Shown: in pieces, positions 23,959 to 32,070 of the stretch
Position numbering within the stretch: the first letter of the stretch is position 1
How the letters are laid out: the number at the start of each line of letters is the position of its first letter
Source of the DNA: Candidatus Gastranaerophilales bacterium
GTDB lineage: Bacteria > Cyanobacteriota > Vampirovibrionia > Gastranaerophilales > Gastranaerophilaceae
Reading direction: 5' to 3'
Assembly: GCA_944324435.1 (NCBI GenBank)
Contig: CALUWH010000018.1
Location: 1 to 41,696 of the forward strand
DNA: 41,696 nucleotides
Position numbers and translations under genes: made by a program
The notes under the pieces: model-generated
The model's input: the letters and a program-made list of their open reading frames with translations, nothing else
Databases searched by the model: none
What the model was told of the DNA's origin: nothing

Positions 23959-26535
23959 TTAACCGAGAACATCTTCCAAATCGCCGATAATACCCTCATT
24001 ATTACCGCCGCACTCACAGTTACACTTGAAGTTTTCCAAAATCTCAATGATTCTGTCAAGCTTAGAGCTGTAATCTGGATTTGTCCAGTCAATGTCTTTA
24101 AGAAGATTGTAGATATCGTTCAAAATTGCTGAGTTGCCTTGAATTTGTTCAAGTCTGCTGTCAATTTTAGCTAACAAAGCATCTATATTATCTGTGTTGA
24201 TGTCAACATTGATCTGCATGTTTTCAAGAAGTTCTTTATATCTATTATAATTAGCTTCATCGTGCTTCTGCCAAAGTTCTTCAAGCTGCTCTAATGTGAT
24301 ACCGCTTGAACCGCTTCCGCCATCTTCTACAGCATTCTCGATATTCTTGATTGATATTTTCAACTCGTTCAATTGAGTTTCAAAGTTCTCAAGATATTTG
24401 TTCGCAATCAATTGTGCTGAGTAAAGATTACTAATGTTAGTATCAATACTTGACAGGTAGCTCAATGCCTGATTAAACTGTTCAGAGAATTGAGAGAAGT
24501 ATGTATCAGCTTTTGATGATAAATCTCCAACCTCCTTGTAAAGCGCATCAACGGCCTGCTGAAGTTTGTCAAGAGCATCCTGTAAAGCCTTTAACTCATT
24601 TGTAATATCTTCATTACCATTGTTAACAGCAGTTGTTACATCCTTGATTGCACTTACAATCTCATCTTTTGCAAGACCGTTGAAGATTGCAAGTTCATCA
24701 AGTTTAGCCTGAATTGTCTGCATTTCTTCCAATTGCTTCTGTTCGGTTTCTATATAAGTGCCCTGGAAGTCTTGTATTGCAAGAATTAATTCAGCTTGTG
24801 ACATTTCAAGAGCTTCAGTGATAGTAATACCAAGAGAGTTGAACATAGCTTCCAAATCTGCCTTTGTTATATCTCCGTCGCCATCGCCTCCGGCGTTGAT
24901 ATTTTTGAGGGCTTCCATTAATTGATTGAACTTGGTATCATCTTTTGCAATATCAAGAAGGGCGTCTGTGTTTGTCTTGATTCCATCAAGATTTGTTGCC
25001 ATATTATCTTGAGTATTTTTCATTGACTCAAGTATTGATGTCTGAATCTGGTTGCCTTTGATGATATCTTCCAACATATCAAATTCAGTTTTTCTGTCAT
25101 TTTCGAAGTTCAATACAAATTCATTGAAGTTCTTAGACATCGTCTTTAATTGATCCAGAATTTCTGTCAATGTTCCTTGGATTGCCTCCAGCTTGTCTGC
25201 AAGTTCTTGCAATTTTGCAATCATTTCTTCTGAGTATTCACCATTGTTTGAAACAGCTTCCTTATACAGGGCATAGAATTCTTTTAACTGTTCATTTGTA
25301 ATCTGTCCATTCTGATAAATTTCCGGAAGAATATCTAACTGACCGCTAATTTTTGCTAACAATAGGTTACCGCTGTTTGTAAGTTCTGTATTCTTATCAA
25401 TTGCTGCAATAATTTGAGATGCCGTCATATTGAGAATTTCTTCTTGACTATAACCAAGTTTTGTTAATGCTTCAATGAGGGCATCTTTATTTGTATTTAA
25501 TGTACTTACAACAGTTTCAAAGTTAGCGTTGCTGTCGAGATTTGCATCTTCAATAGCTTCTTTGATTTCCTGTCTTTCTTTGCTTGCCTGTTCTGACAAT
25601 TCTATCAAAGTTGCACTCTGTTCTGAAAGCTTATCAAGCTTGTCATTAGAAATTTTACCCGTTTCGATAAGTTCTTCAAATCCTGCTTTGCTTGTTTCAA
25701 TCAATTCATCTTGTTTTGCAAGCATTTGTTCATAGTATTGGTTGAAGTTTGCAATAGCTTCTTCCAGCAGTTCCTTGATTTCTCCAAGCATGTTTTGAAT
25801 TCTATCCAATGCTTCTTGTGCAGAAATATTACCGGCACGAACTTCATCAATCAATTCCTGAATTAACTGATTTGCTTCTTCTTGAGAATGTCCGTTTTGT
25901 ACTAACTGGTCAATAATGATTTCCTGATTTGTATTGTTTATAACCATGAATTCAAACATTCGCTGATAAGCTTCTTCTGCACTTATAAAGCCGTCTCTAA
26001 CGTCTTCTATAAGCTCCATCATTAATTGATTCGACTGAGCTAACAGCTCGTTCGCTTCTTGGCTCAACTTATTATCTTCCTTTTGTAATTCTAACATTTG
26101 TTGATACATATCCATCATCTGCTGTAATACTTTTGTCAGCTCCGATGTATCAACGATCTGTTTGTTTTCAATACAAGATGTTAATGTTGTAACTGAGCCT
26201 AATGTCATTAATCCCATCAGGGCTGCCATTGCCATATTTTTAAATTTGCCTGCTTTTCCCTGAAATGCGATATTGCTCTGGTAAGGAATTGTATAATTTT
26301 CTGCTGATTCTGCAGGTTTTGGAGCATCTTCTTTCATTACTCCAAGATTTTTTGCAAGCTGAGGATTGCTTACAACATTATTTAACCCTTGAAACATCAA
26401 AGAGTTCAAGCCTGTTTGAGGTTTGTTATCACCGGATTCGGGAGTAACAATTGCTGCCGGCTTTGCAGCCTCCGGTTCTTCTCCAAACCGGATTTTTTTG
26501 TTTAGTAACAAAAGTTCGTTTGCATTAATGTTCAT
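23959..26535 (-). CDS. 858-aa coiled-coil protein with buried lipobox-like segment and CxCxC tail
   Basis: The family is not recognised. Residues 1-100 are polar and contain two FQG motifs (MFQG 47-50, AFQG 90-93). Residues 101-118 are hydrophobic (MAMAALMGLMTLGSVTTLTS), leading to C121 in a lipobox-like LTSC. Because this signal is ~100 residues from the start, it is either a membrane anchor or an unusual export signal. Residues ~125-800 are continuous Glu/Gln/Asn/Leu coiled coil with internal repeats such as LI-x2-VR-x-G-x-ISA-x-EA. The C-terminus holds C-x-C-x-C (FKCNCECGGNNEG). AAAGGAG precedes the ATG. A diverged shared upstream element lies ~126 bp ahead, and a bidirectional terminator follows. 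Confidence 0.85.
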   Translation of the reverse strand: MNINANELLLLNKKIRFGEEPEAAKPAAIVTPESGDNKPQTGLNSLMFQGLNNVVSNPQLAKNLGVMKEDAPKPAESAENYTIPYQSNIAFQGKAGKFKNMAMAALMGLMTLGSVTTLTSCIENKQIVDTSELTKVLQQMMDMYQQMLELQKEDNKLSQEANELLAQSNQLMMELIEDVRDGFISAEEAYQRMFEFMVINNTNQEIIIDQLVQNGHSQEEANQLIQELIDEVRAGNISAQEALDRIQNMLGEIKELLEEAIANFNQYYEQMLAKQDELIETSKAGFEELIETGKISNDKLDKLSEQSATLIELSEQASKERQEIKEAIEDANLDSNANFETVVSTLNTNKDALIEALTKLGYSQEEILNMTASQIIAAIDKNTELTNSGNLLLAKISGQLDILPEIYQNGQITNEQLKEFYALYKEAVSNNGEYSEEMIAKLQELADKLEAIQGTLTEILDQLKTMSKNFNEFVLNFENDRKTEFDMLEDIIKGNQIQTSILESMKNTQDNMATNLDGIKTNTDALLDIAKDDTKFNQLMEALKNINAGGDGDGDITKADLEAMFNSLGITITEALEMSQAELILAIQDFQGTYIETEQKQLEEMQTIQAKLDELAIFNGLAKDEIVSAIKDVTTAVNNGNEDITNELKALQDALDKLQQAVDALYKEVGDLSSKADTYFSQFSEQFNQALSYLSSIDTNISNLYSAQLIANKYLENFETQLNELKISIKNIENAVEDGGSGSSGITLEQLEELWQKHDEANYNRYKELLENMQINVDINTDNIDALLAKIDSRLEQIQGNSAILNDIYNLLKDIDWTNPDYSSKLDRIIEILENFKCNCECGGNNEGIIGDLEDVLG

Positions 26536-26838
26536 ACGTCTATGCTCCTTTATATTCGACTTGTGCGTTAACCTATGTAATGAGTTTAAAACAGATAAAA
26601 ATAATTTTTGCTAAAAAAATATTTTTTTTGGAAAAAAATTTTGTATAATTTTGTAAAACACTTTTGTAGAGCCGATTTAAGACCTAAATTTTAACTTTAC
26701 AATTCTTCATAAAAGACGGTAAATTTAAGAAACAATTGATTATTCAAAATATTCATTTTTGTCTTTTTATTGCATTTTTCAATTGTTTGTAATAAGTTTG
26801 TTTTGTTATAAATTTTGTATTGATAAGGAGGACGCCGA
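26536..26838. other. 303-bp divergent region between the 858-aa gene and pckA
   Basis: No gene is supported. It holds TTTTACAAAA/TATACAAAA motifs toward the 858-aa gene, the diverged shared element at 26662-26682, and a possible pckA promoter (TTGTTT, 18 nt, TATAAA with a TGT extension, about 26784-26813). The strong pckA ribosome binding site AAGGAGG is at ~26826-26832. Confidence 0.6.
26662..26682 (-). repeat. Shared upstream element, diverged copy ahead of 858-aa gene
   Basis: TTTTGTAGAGCCGATTTAAGA matches copy 1 (15166-15186) at 18 of 21 positions by eye. It has the same orientation relative to its downstream gene and lies ~126 bp before the ATG. Confidence 0.6.
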
Positions 26839-28437
26839 ATGGAAACTTATGGAATAGAAAAAATGGGAATAATAGGTCCGAAAGCTGTTTATCGGAATTT
26901 AAGTATTGCAGAGTTGACCGAAGCGGCATTAAGACTTGGTGAAGGTAAGTTGAGTAGTACAGGCGCTCTGGTTGTCACAACGGGCAAATATACCGGCCGT
27001 TCTCCAAAGGATAAATTTATTGTTGATACAGACGGTATTCATAATGAAATTGCCTGGGGAAAGGTAAATCGTCCTATCAGCAGAGAAAAGTTTAATTCAA
27101 TAAAAGGTAAAATTGCTGCATATTTGCAGAAAAGAGAAATATTTATATTTGACGGCTTTGCAGGTGCCGATAAAAAATATACACAAAAATTCCGTGTAAT
27201 TAATGAATTGGCAAGCCAAAATTTGTTTATTCACCAGTTATTAATCAGACCGACCGCTGATGAATTAAATAGCTATGGTGAGCCTGATTATACAATACTT
27301 TGCGCACCGGGATTCAAGTGCGATCCTGAAGTTGACGGAGTAAATTCTGAAGCTTGTATTGCAATAGATTACGAGGCGCACGAAATCATTATTTGCGGCT
27401 CTCAATATTCAGGTGAAATTAAAAAATCCGTATTTGCGACAATGAATTATATTATGACCAAGAAAAATGTACTTCCAATGCACTGCTCGGCAAATATGGA
27501 TCCTGAAACCGGAGAAACAGCAGTATTTTTTGGACTTTCCGGAACCGGAAAAACTACACTGTCTGCCGACCCCGGACGAAAACTTATCGGCGATGACGAA
27601 CACGGTTGGTCGCCAGATGGTGTATTTAATTTTGAAGGCGGATGTTACGCTAAGTGTATAAATCTTTCGGCTGAACACGAACCTGATATATATAACGCAA
27701 TCAAATTTGGCTCTCTGGTAGAGAATGTAGTTATGAATCCCGAAACTCGTGAATTTGACTTTAACGACGGCAGTCTAACAGAAAATACTCGCGTCGGCTA
27801 CCCGATTGATTATATTAATAACGCTCAAGTCCCTTCAATGGGCGGCATTCCAAAAGTTGTTATCTTTTTAACGGCAGACGCATTTGGTGTTTTACCTCCG
27901 ATTTCAAAATTGGATAAAAACGCTGCCATGTACCACTTCGTAACAGGTTTTACTTCAAAACTTGCAGGAACAGAACGCGGTGTTACAGAGCCGCAGCCGA
28001 CATTTTCAACATTGTTCGGCGAACCGTTTATGCCGATGGATGCGTCTGTTTACGCTAAAATGCTGGGTGAAAAACTTGATAAATACGGTACAAAAGTTTA
28101 TTTGGTTAACACCGGCTGGGCCGGTGGAAGTGCTGCTTCCGGTGCCAAACGAATGAAATTGAGCTATACCAGAGCAATGGTAACGGCAGCACTTAACGGT
28201 TCTTTGGACAAAGCAGAATTTAAGCATCATGACATATTCAATGTAGATTATCCGGTTTCATGCCCGGGTGTCCCTGCTGAAATGCTTGATGCCCGAGGAA
28301 TGTGGGCTGATAAGAATGCTTATGATGCAGCCGCAAATAAACTTGCTCAAATGTTTGCAGATAACTTTGCATCTAAATATCCGAACATGCCGGAAGAAAT
28401 TGTTAATGCAGGCCCAAGAGCTGCGGTAAACATATAA
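26839..28437 (+). CDS. pckA: Phosphoenolpyruvate carboxykinase (ATP)
   Basis: PckA interconverts oxaloacetate + ATP and PEP + CO2. In fermenters it often runs in the carboxylating, ATP-forming direction toward succinate. The 532-aa protein has the ATP-type signatures: TGKYTGRSPKDKFIV near the N-terminus, P-loop GLSGTGKTTLSADP, the kinase-2 motif LIGDDEHGWS, the metal/substrate stretch FNFEGGCYAKCI, and the adenine-binding region near NTGWAGGSAASGAKRM. The length is normal for the family. AAGGAGG gives a strong ribosome binding site. It stands alone, with its own terminator. Confidence 0.97.
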   Translation: METYGIEKMGIIGPKAVYRNLSIAELTEAALRLGEGKLSSTGALVVTTGKYTGRSPKDKFIVDTDGIHNEIAWGKVNRPISREKFNSIKGKIAAYLQKREIFIFDGFAGADKKYTQKFRVINELASQNLFIHQLLIRPTADELNSYGEPDYTILCAPGFKCDPEVDGVNSEACIAIDYEAHEIIICGSQYSGEIKKSVFATMNYIMTKKNVLPMHCSANMDPETGETAVFFGLSGTGKTTLSADPGRKLIGDDEHGWSPDGVFNFEGGCYAKCINLSAEHEPDIYNAIKFGSLVENVVMNPETREFDFNDGSLTENTRVGYPIDYINNAQVPSMGGIPKVVIFLTADAFGVLPPISKLDKNAAMYHFVTGFTSKLAGTERGVTEPQPTFSTLFGEPFMPMDASVYAKMLGEKLDKYGTKVYLVNTGWAGGSAASGAKRMKLSYTRAMVTAALNGSLDKAEFKHHDIFNVDYPVSCPGVPAEMLDARGMWADKNAYDAAANKLAQMFADNFASKYPNMPEEIVNAGPRAAVNI

Positions 28438-28451
28438 AAATTATTAATCAT

Positions 28452-28486
28452 AAAAATGCCTCATACTTTCCGTATGGGGCATTTTT
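28452..28486 (+). terminator. pckA intrinsic terminator
   Basis: AAAAATGCCTCATAC (28452-28466), 5-nt loop, GTATGGGGCATTTTT (28472-28486) with one G-U pair. A/T-runs on both sides mean it can also serve the convergent 107-aa gene. Confidence 0.85.
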
Positions 28487-28511
28487 AACTAGTCTAAAAT
28501 ACAGCGCTCTT

Positions 28512-28835
28512 TTATTTGTCTATACTTTCAGAATCATTTTGTATTTCTTTATTTTCCCTTAAATCCTCAACGACCTCTACTGCTGTATAAAAATCGACCA
28601 CTTTTTGATACAGTTTCGGACAGGCAGTTTTAATTTTATCAAGGAAGTTAGTCCTTTCCTGACCGGTAAGCTCTCCATCGGGTTTTTCCTCACCATTAGT
28701 GTTCTCAACGTCACATTCGCTGAAAATTGTGTTAATTTTGGCAGTGTCTTTGGAGTTTAACTTAACACCGTTATCACGAAAAAATTTATTCATGCCTTCA
28801 AGGTTCATTTTTAAATCACCATAATCTAAACTCAT
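28512..28835 (-). CDS. Uncharacterised 107-aa acidic protein with EF-hand-like segment
   Basis: I do not recognise this small, acidic, helical protein without signal peptide or membrane segment. Residues ~34-68 (INTIFSECDVENTNGEEKPD then GELTGQERTNFLDKI) resemble helix-loop-helix of an EF-hand. The second half of the loop is good (PDGELTGQE), but the first half has an insertion. Calcium binding is therefore only possible. Two Cys (41 and 72) are present. AGGAG precedes the ATG. A diverged copy of the shared upstream element plus TTTGTAAC/CTTTACAAA half-sites lies ~45-105 bp ahead. Confidence 0.75.
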   Translation of the reverse strand: MSLDYGDLKMNLEGMNKFFRDNGVKLNSKDTAKINTIFSECDVENTNGEEKPDGELTGQERTNFLDKIKTACPKLYQKVVDFYTAVEVVEDLRENKEIQNDSESIDK

Positions 28836-28921
28836 AATATTATCTCCTGTATTTTTACAACCAAGTTAATTAACGGCATATTAAAAAAAAACTTTAGTTT
28901 TTGTAAAGAATTTGTTACAAA

Positions 28922-28941
28922 TTTTGTCAGGGGCGATTAAG
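28922..28941 (-). repeat. Shared upstream element, diverged copy ahead of 107-aa gene
   Basis: TTTTGTCAGGGGCGATTAAG aligns with the element (AGGGCGAATTCAAG in copy 2) allowing two single-base gaps. It lies ~86 bp before the ATG at 28835, in the same relative orientation as the other copies. Confidence 0.45.
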
Positions 28942-29014
28942 TTTTGCGTCTAGTCAGAGATATCCGTATTTGATTACAATACGTAACAAAAACTGCTAAA
29001 ATGTTAAAAAAATA

Positions 29015-29043
29015 TTTACAAAAGAAACGGTCTCTGATATAAT
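29015..29043 (+). promoter_or_regulatory. Promoter of the rimP-nusA operon
   Basis: TTTACA (29015-29020), 17-nt spacer, TATAAT (29038-29043). The expected start is near 29050, just before the leader hairpin. Confidence 0.65.
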
Positions 29044-29064
29044 GAAGAAGTGAATAGTTTCTTT

Positions 29065-29094
29065 AAAAAGAACGGTAAATTCTCCGTTCTTTTT
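29065..29094 (+). terminator. Leader terminator/attenuator ahead of rimP-nusA
   Basis: AAAAAGAACGG (29065-29075), 8-nt loop, CCGTTCTTTTT (29084-29094) and more T residues. It lies between the promoter and the rimP ribosome binding site, where no gene ends, so it fits conditional termination rather than a gene end. Confidence 0.7.
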
Positions 29095-29121
29095 TTATGT
29101 AAGAAAGGAGGTTAATCTGAG

Positions 29122-29604
29122 ATGAAACAAGATGTTAACAGACATGAAATCTTGGAAAAAATAACACCGCTAATTGAAAATACCGCGATGAGATTTAACC
29201 TCATTCCCATAGAAATTGAATTTATTAAAGAAAATCACAAATGGTTTTTAAGAATTTATCTTTATTCTTACGAAAAAGACATTACTCTTGACGATTGCGA
29301 GAAGGTTACAAGAAGCCTCAATGATTTTCTGGATGAACTTATTCCGGTAAAATACTATCTGGAGGTTTCGTCACCCGGGCTTGAGAGAAAATTTAAATCC
29401 GATAAAGAGTTTTTAATTTTCAAAGGGCGCAGAATAAGCCTTAAACTCAAAACTCCGATGGAAGGCGAAACAGAGAAGATTTTTAAAGGTGAAATTCTTG
29501 ACTGGGATGATAATGAAGGACTTAAATTTTTTCGTTTTGATGACGGAGAAGAACTTCAAATCCCAAAATCCAATATTCAGTCAGCAAAGCTATATATTGA
29601 TTAA
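29122..29604 (+). CDS. rimP: Ribosome maturation factor RimP
   Basis: RimP assists assembly of the 30S subunit. The 160-aa protein shows the two-domain layout: an N-terminal alpha/beta domain with DITLDDCEKVTRSLNDFLDE (the LxDC motif) and VSSPGLERKFKSDKEF at the domain junction, then an SH3-like C-terminal barrel (RRISLKLKTPM ... LQIPKSNIQSAKL). AAAGGAGG precedes the ATG. It is followed 22 bp later by nusA, the common rimP-nusA arrangement. Confidence 0.95.
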   Translation: MKQDVNRHEILEKITPLIENTAMRFNLIPIEIEFIKENHKWFLRIYLYSYEKDITLDDCEKVTRSLNDFLDELIPVKYYLEVSSPGLERKFKSDKEFLIFKGRRISLKLKTPMEGETEKIFKGEILDWDDNEGLKFFRFDDGEELQIPKSNIQSAKLYID

Positions 29605-29626
29605 TTAATAAAAAGGAGAATAAATA

Positions 29627-30868
29627 ATGATTAAAATCGGAACAGCATTATTTGAGGCCTGCGAGGAGCTCGAAAGAGAACGCGGTATTTCAAAGGAAGT
29701 TTTAATAGCATCACTATGCGATGCAATGGTAGCAGCGTATAAAAAACACATGCACGTGAAAGATGCAGCTAATATTGAAGCAATTCTTGACGAGCAGACC
29801 GGTGAAATCGGTGTTTTCAGTACAAAGACTGTTGTTGAAAACGTTGAAGATCCTGATACACAAATTTCTCTAAAAGATGCCCAAGAAATTGACGATGAAG
29901 TTGAAGTTGATGACGAGGTAAAGATTGAAGTTACACCTGAACAATTCGGCCGCATTGCTGCACAGTCTGCAAAACAGGTTATTACACAAAGAATTCGGGA
30001 CGCAGAAAGAAATAATATTTTAAATGAATTTCTTGAAAAGAAAGGTACTTTGACTACAGGTATTATACAGAGGGTAGAAAACAGAAATGTTATTGTTAAC
30101 ATCGGAAAAACTGATGCAATTATGCCTCAAAAAGAACAGATACCGCGTGAATACTACAAACCCGGAAACAGAATCAGAGTTTTTGTTCTTAATGTAAAAG
30201 AAACAAACAGACTTCCTCAGGTAATTGTTTCTCACGCTCATGCAGAAATTGTTAAGGAATTGTTTGAACTTGAGGTTCCGGAAATTGAAGACGGAATTGT
30301 TGAAATTAAATCAATTGCTCGTGAAGCAGGATTCAGAACAAAAATTGCAGTTTGGTCAAATGATCCGGAAGTTGATTCAGTAGGCGCCTGCATAGGGCCG
30401 AGAGGTTCAAGAATCCAGACTATCGTGGGCGAACTTAAAAATGAAAAAATTGATATTGTACGATGGTCTCCAGATCCTGTAGAATACATCGTAAACGCAA
30501 TTTCTCCGGCAAGAGTTGTCTCTGTAGATATTATGACAGACGATGAAGAGACAAAAGATGCTCTTGTTGTAGTACCTGACGACCAATTATCACTTGCAAT
30601 CGGAAGAGAAGGACAAAACGTAAGACTTGCTCACAGATTGACAGGCTGGAAGATTGATATTAAGAGTGTTTCTCAGATGGAAAAAGAGGAGGCATCAAGA
30701 AATCTGGACTATGATTACGAAGCTGACTCGCAAGAAGAGGAAGAAGAACGACTAGTTGATTCTGATGAAATAGCTGAAGAAATTGAAGAAGAAATGAATC
30801 AACAGGAACTGGATGAAGACGATATCCAACAGGATGAAGTTGAAGAGGAAACCTCAGAGGAAGAATAG
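29627..30868 (+). CDS. nusA: Transcription termination/antitermination factor NusA
   Basis: NusA binds RNA polymerase and modulates pausing and termination. The 413-aa protein has the N-terminal polymerase-binding domain (1-125), the S1 domain (~135-200, GIIQRVENRNVIVNIGKTDA), KH1 and KH2 with GACIGPRGSRIQTIVGEL and LAIGREGQNVRLAHRLTGWK, and then a ~60-residue very acidic tail (Glu/Asp/Gln-rich) instead of the AR repeats of enterobacteria. AAGGAG precedes the ATG. The usual partners ylxR and infB do not follow; a terminator does. The leader hairpin upstream of rimP suggests autoregulation. Confidence 0.96.
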   Translation: MIKIGTALFEACEELERERGISKEVLIASLCDAMVAAYKKHMHVKDAANIEAILDEQTGEIGVFSTKTVVENVEDPDTQISLKDAQEIDDEVEVDDEVKIEVTPEQFGRIAAQSAKQVITQRIRDAERNNILNEFLEKKGTLTTGIIQRVENRNVIVNIGKTDAIMPQKEQIPREYYKPGNRIRVFVLNVKETNRLPQVIVSHAHAEIVKELFELEVPEIEDGIVEIKSIAREAGFRTKIAVWSNDPEVDSVGACIGPRGSRIQTIVGELKNEKIDIVRWSPDPVEYIVNAISPARVVSVDIMTDDEETKDALVVVPDDQLSLAIGREGQNVRLAHRLTGWKIDIKSVSQMEKEEASRNLDYDYEADSQEEEEERLVDSDEIAEEIEEEMNQQELDEDDIQQDEVEEETSEEE

Positions 30869-30939
30869 TCATTTGAGTAAAACTCAGTTCCACTTCCCTT
30901 TAAAATAAAAAAATATAATCTTAGTTCAAACACAACAAT

Positions 30940-30970
30940 AAATGACTTCAGAATTGTACTGGAGTCATTT
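30940..30970 (+). terminator. rimP-nusA operon terminator
   Basis: AAATGACTTCAG (30940-30951), 7-nt loop, CTGGAGTCATTT (30959-30970) with one G-U pair, about 70 bp after the nusA stop. The U-tract is short. Confidence 0.65.
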
Positions 30971-31019
30971 ACTATATTATCTCTATTTAATATTACCTTA
31001 TTAGTTATTTTAAAAATTG

Positions 31020-31036
31020 GAGATTTTGGTAATCTC
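31020..31036 (-). terminator. Probable tmRNA terminator
   Basis: Minus strand GAGATT-ACCAA-AATCTC followed by CCAATTTTTAAAAT, about 100 nt downstream of the tmRNA 3' end. Confidence 0.45.
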
Positions 31037-31137
31037 TGATTTGAGATACATTTTGTTATGGTATTTATTTTTTACAAACGACCTTCTTATTACTATTCCC
31101 TCTCTACGAAGCAGAAAGGGTTGGTCAGATACTTATA

Positions 31138-31538
31138 TGGTGGAGATGGCGGGAGTCGAACCCGCGTCCATCGTGGATAAAAGCAAACCTCTACGAGTGT
31201 AGTAATCTATTAGCTCAGCTTAATACGGAAGATTACATAACCTGAATTAAGCCAGAGACTTTTTGCGGAAGCCTAACCTCCAATGGTTAACTTGATGTGC
31301 ATACCATCATCTGCACATTGCAGCTTGCATAGTGGTCCGATACAGCCGGCAAGCTGGGCCATATCAGAGGCTGACTGCAAAGTCTGTTATGCAGCTCTAC
31401 GAGCAGCAGCTCTAGAGAAATCAGCAACTACAACATTATCTGTAGCATTTAATTTAATGTGCTCGTTGATAAGCGGGAACAGCGCCCGCACTCGCAATCC
31501 GATTCTACCGATCACGGCGTCAAAACCAGTACATCCCC
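31138..31538 (-). ncRNA. ssrA: Transfer-messenger RNA (tmRNA)
   Basis: tmRNA rescues stalled ribosomes and tags the stalled peptide for degradation. The 5' end GGGGATGTACTGGTTTTGACG (first 20 bases from 31538) matches the tmRNA start consensus. The 3' end has a T-arm GCGGGTTCGACTCCCGC and CATCTCCACCA, so GGGGATG pairs with CATCTCC (one G-U) and CCA is encoded. The tag frame opens at GCT (31446) and ends TAA at 31387. It reads ATDNVVVADFSRAAARRAA, 19 residues, ending in RRAA rather than the usual LAA/VAA. It is a one-piece tmRNA, ~401 nt, with a TATAAT box upstream. Confidence 0.95.
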
Positions 31539-31555
31539 ATATAATAAGGAAGCAA

Positions 31556-31561
31556 ATTATA
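31556..31561 (-). promoter_or_regulatory. tmRNA -10 box
   Basis: TATAAT on the minus strand, 17 nt before the mature 5' end, preceded by GGG and a TTTCGT-like -35 16 nt further upstream. Transcription would start about 10 nt before the mature end. Confidence 0.5.
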
Positions 31562-31821
31562 CCCAAAGCAATTACAAACGAAATCGCAACAGCAAGCTTT
31601 ATCTTACGAAAATTCGTTTTTTTGTGGGACATTTATATTGGTATATTTATATCTCAATGTGCGTTAATAGTAAATATAGTATAAACTATTGCATTCTCTT
31701 TTTCAAGCCTTATTCTAAATATAGTTTTGAGGCTCTCCTGAAAAAAGATATGCGCAGTGTAGATTCAAAACAATAAATTCGCGTCAGAATTTAAAGATAA
31801 AGAAATGTATTGGTTTATATA

Positions 31822-31853
31822 TTGCGATTGCTTCTTGAATTCGCCCTATTAGA
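31822..31853 (+). repeat. Shared upstream element, copy 2
   Basis: TTGCGATTGCTTCTTGAATT then CGCCCTATTAGA. It is the reverse complement of copies 1 and 3 over the core GAATTCAAGAAGCAATCGC and points toward the plus-strand 630-aa gene, 218 bp before its ATG. Confidence 0.85.
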
Positions 31854-31878
31854 TTTTGTTAACTTTTGTAAATACAAG

Positions 31879-31907
31879 TTTGTAAGCTGAAATTCAGCAA
31901 GTATAAT
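31879..31907 (+). promoter_or_regulatory. Candidate promoter of the 630-aa gene
   Basis: TTTGTA (31879-31884), 17-nt spacer containing a 6-bp hairpin GCTGAA-A-TTCAGC, TATAAT (31902-31907). It would give a leader of about 155 nt. Confidence 0.45.
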
Positions 31908-32070
31908 GGTTTAAGGATTTATTGGCATGCTGAGCCGAAAAATTTACAAAAAAAATTAGCAATTTTTATTTCTCACGTGTGTTTATATATATAAACCAGA
32001 TAAGATGTAAAGATTTATGGGATTAAATTGAATAGAAATAGTACGTTGTAAAATATAGGAGTAATTAGTT

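Larger units (their letters stand above)
31539..32070. other. 532-bp region between tmRNA and the 630-aa gene
   Basis: No supported gene lies here. It contains the tmRNA promoter (31556-31561), copy 2 of the shared element (31822-31853) and TTTTGTAAA/TTTGTAA motifs (31864-31885). It also holds a promoter for the 630-aa gene (31879-31907), TTTACAAA (~31954) and an AT palindrome TTTATATATATAAA at 31983-31996. Confidence 0.6.

Noticed and set aside
23823-24092. 89-codon minus-strand ORF between the 858-aa gene and dusB
   Set aside because: It overlaps the 3' end of the 858-aa gene in another frame, crosses the terminator and has no start signal or recognisable domain.
31017-31202. 61-codon plus-strand ORF containing MAGVEPAS
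   Set aside because: It is antisense to the tmRNA 3' end; this peptide is a well-known artefact of translating tRNA/tmRNA T-arms in reverse.
31387-31632. 81-codon minus-strand ORF with a hydrophobic N-terminus reading in frame into the tmRNA tag
   Set aside because: It spans the tmRNA promoter and 5' half, has no ribosome binding site, and its end is the tag reading frame. The hydrophobic stretch is probably a by-product of AT-rich DNA.
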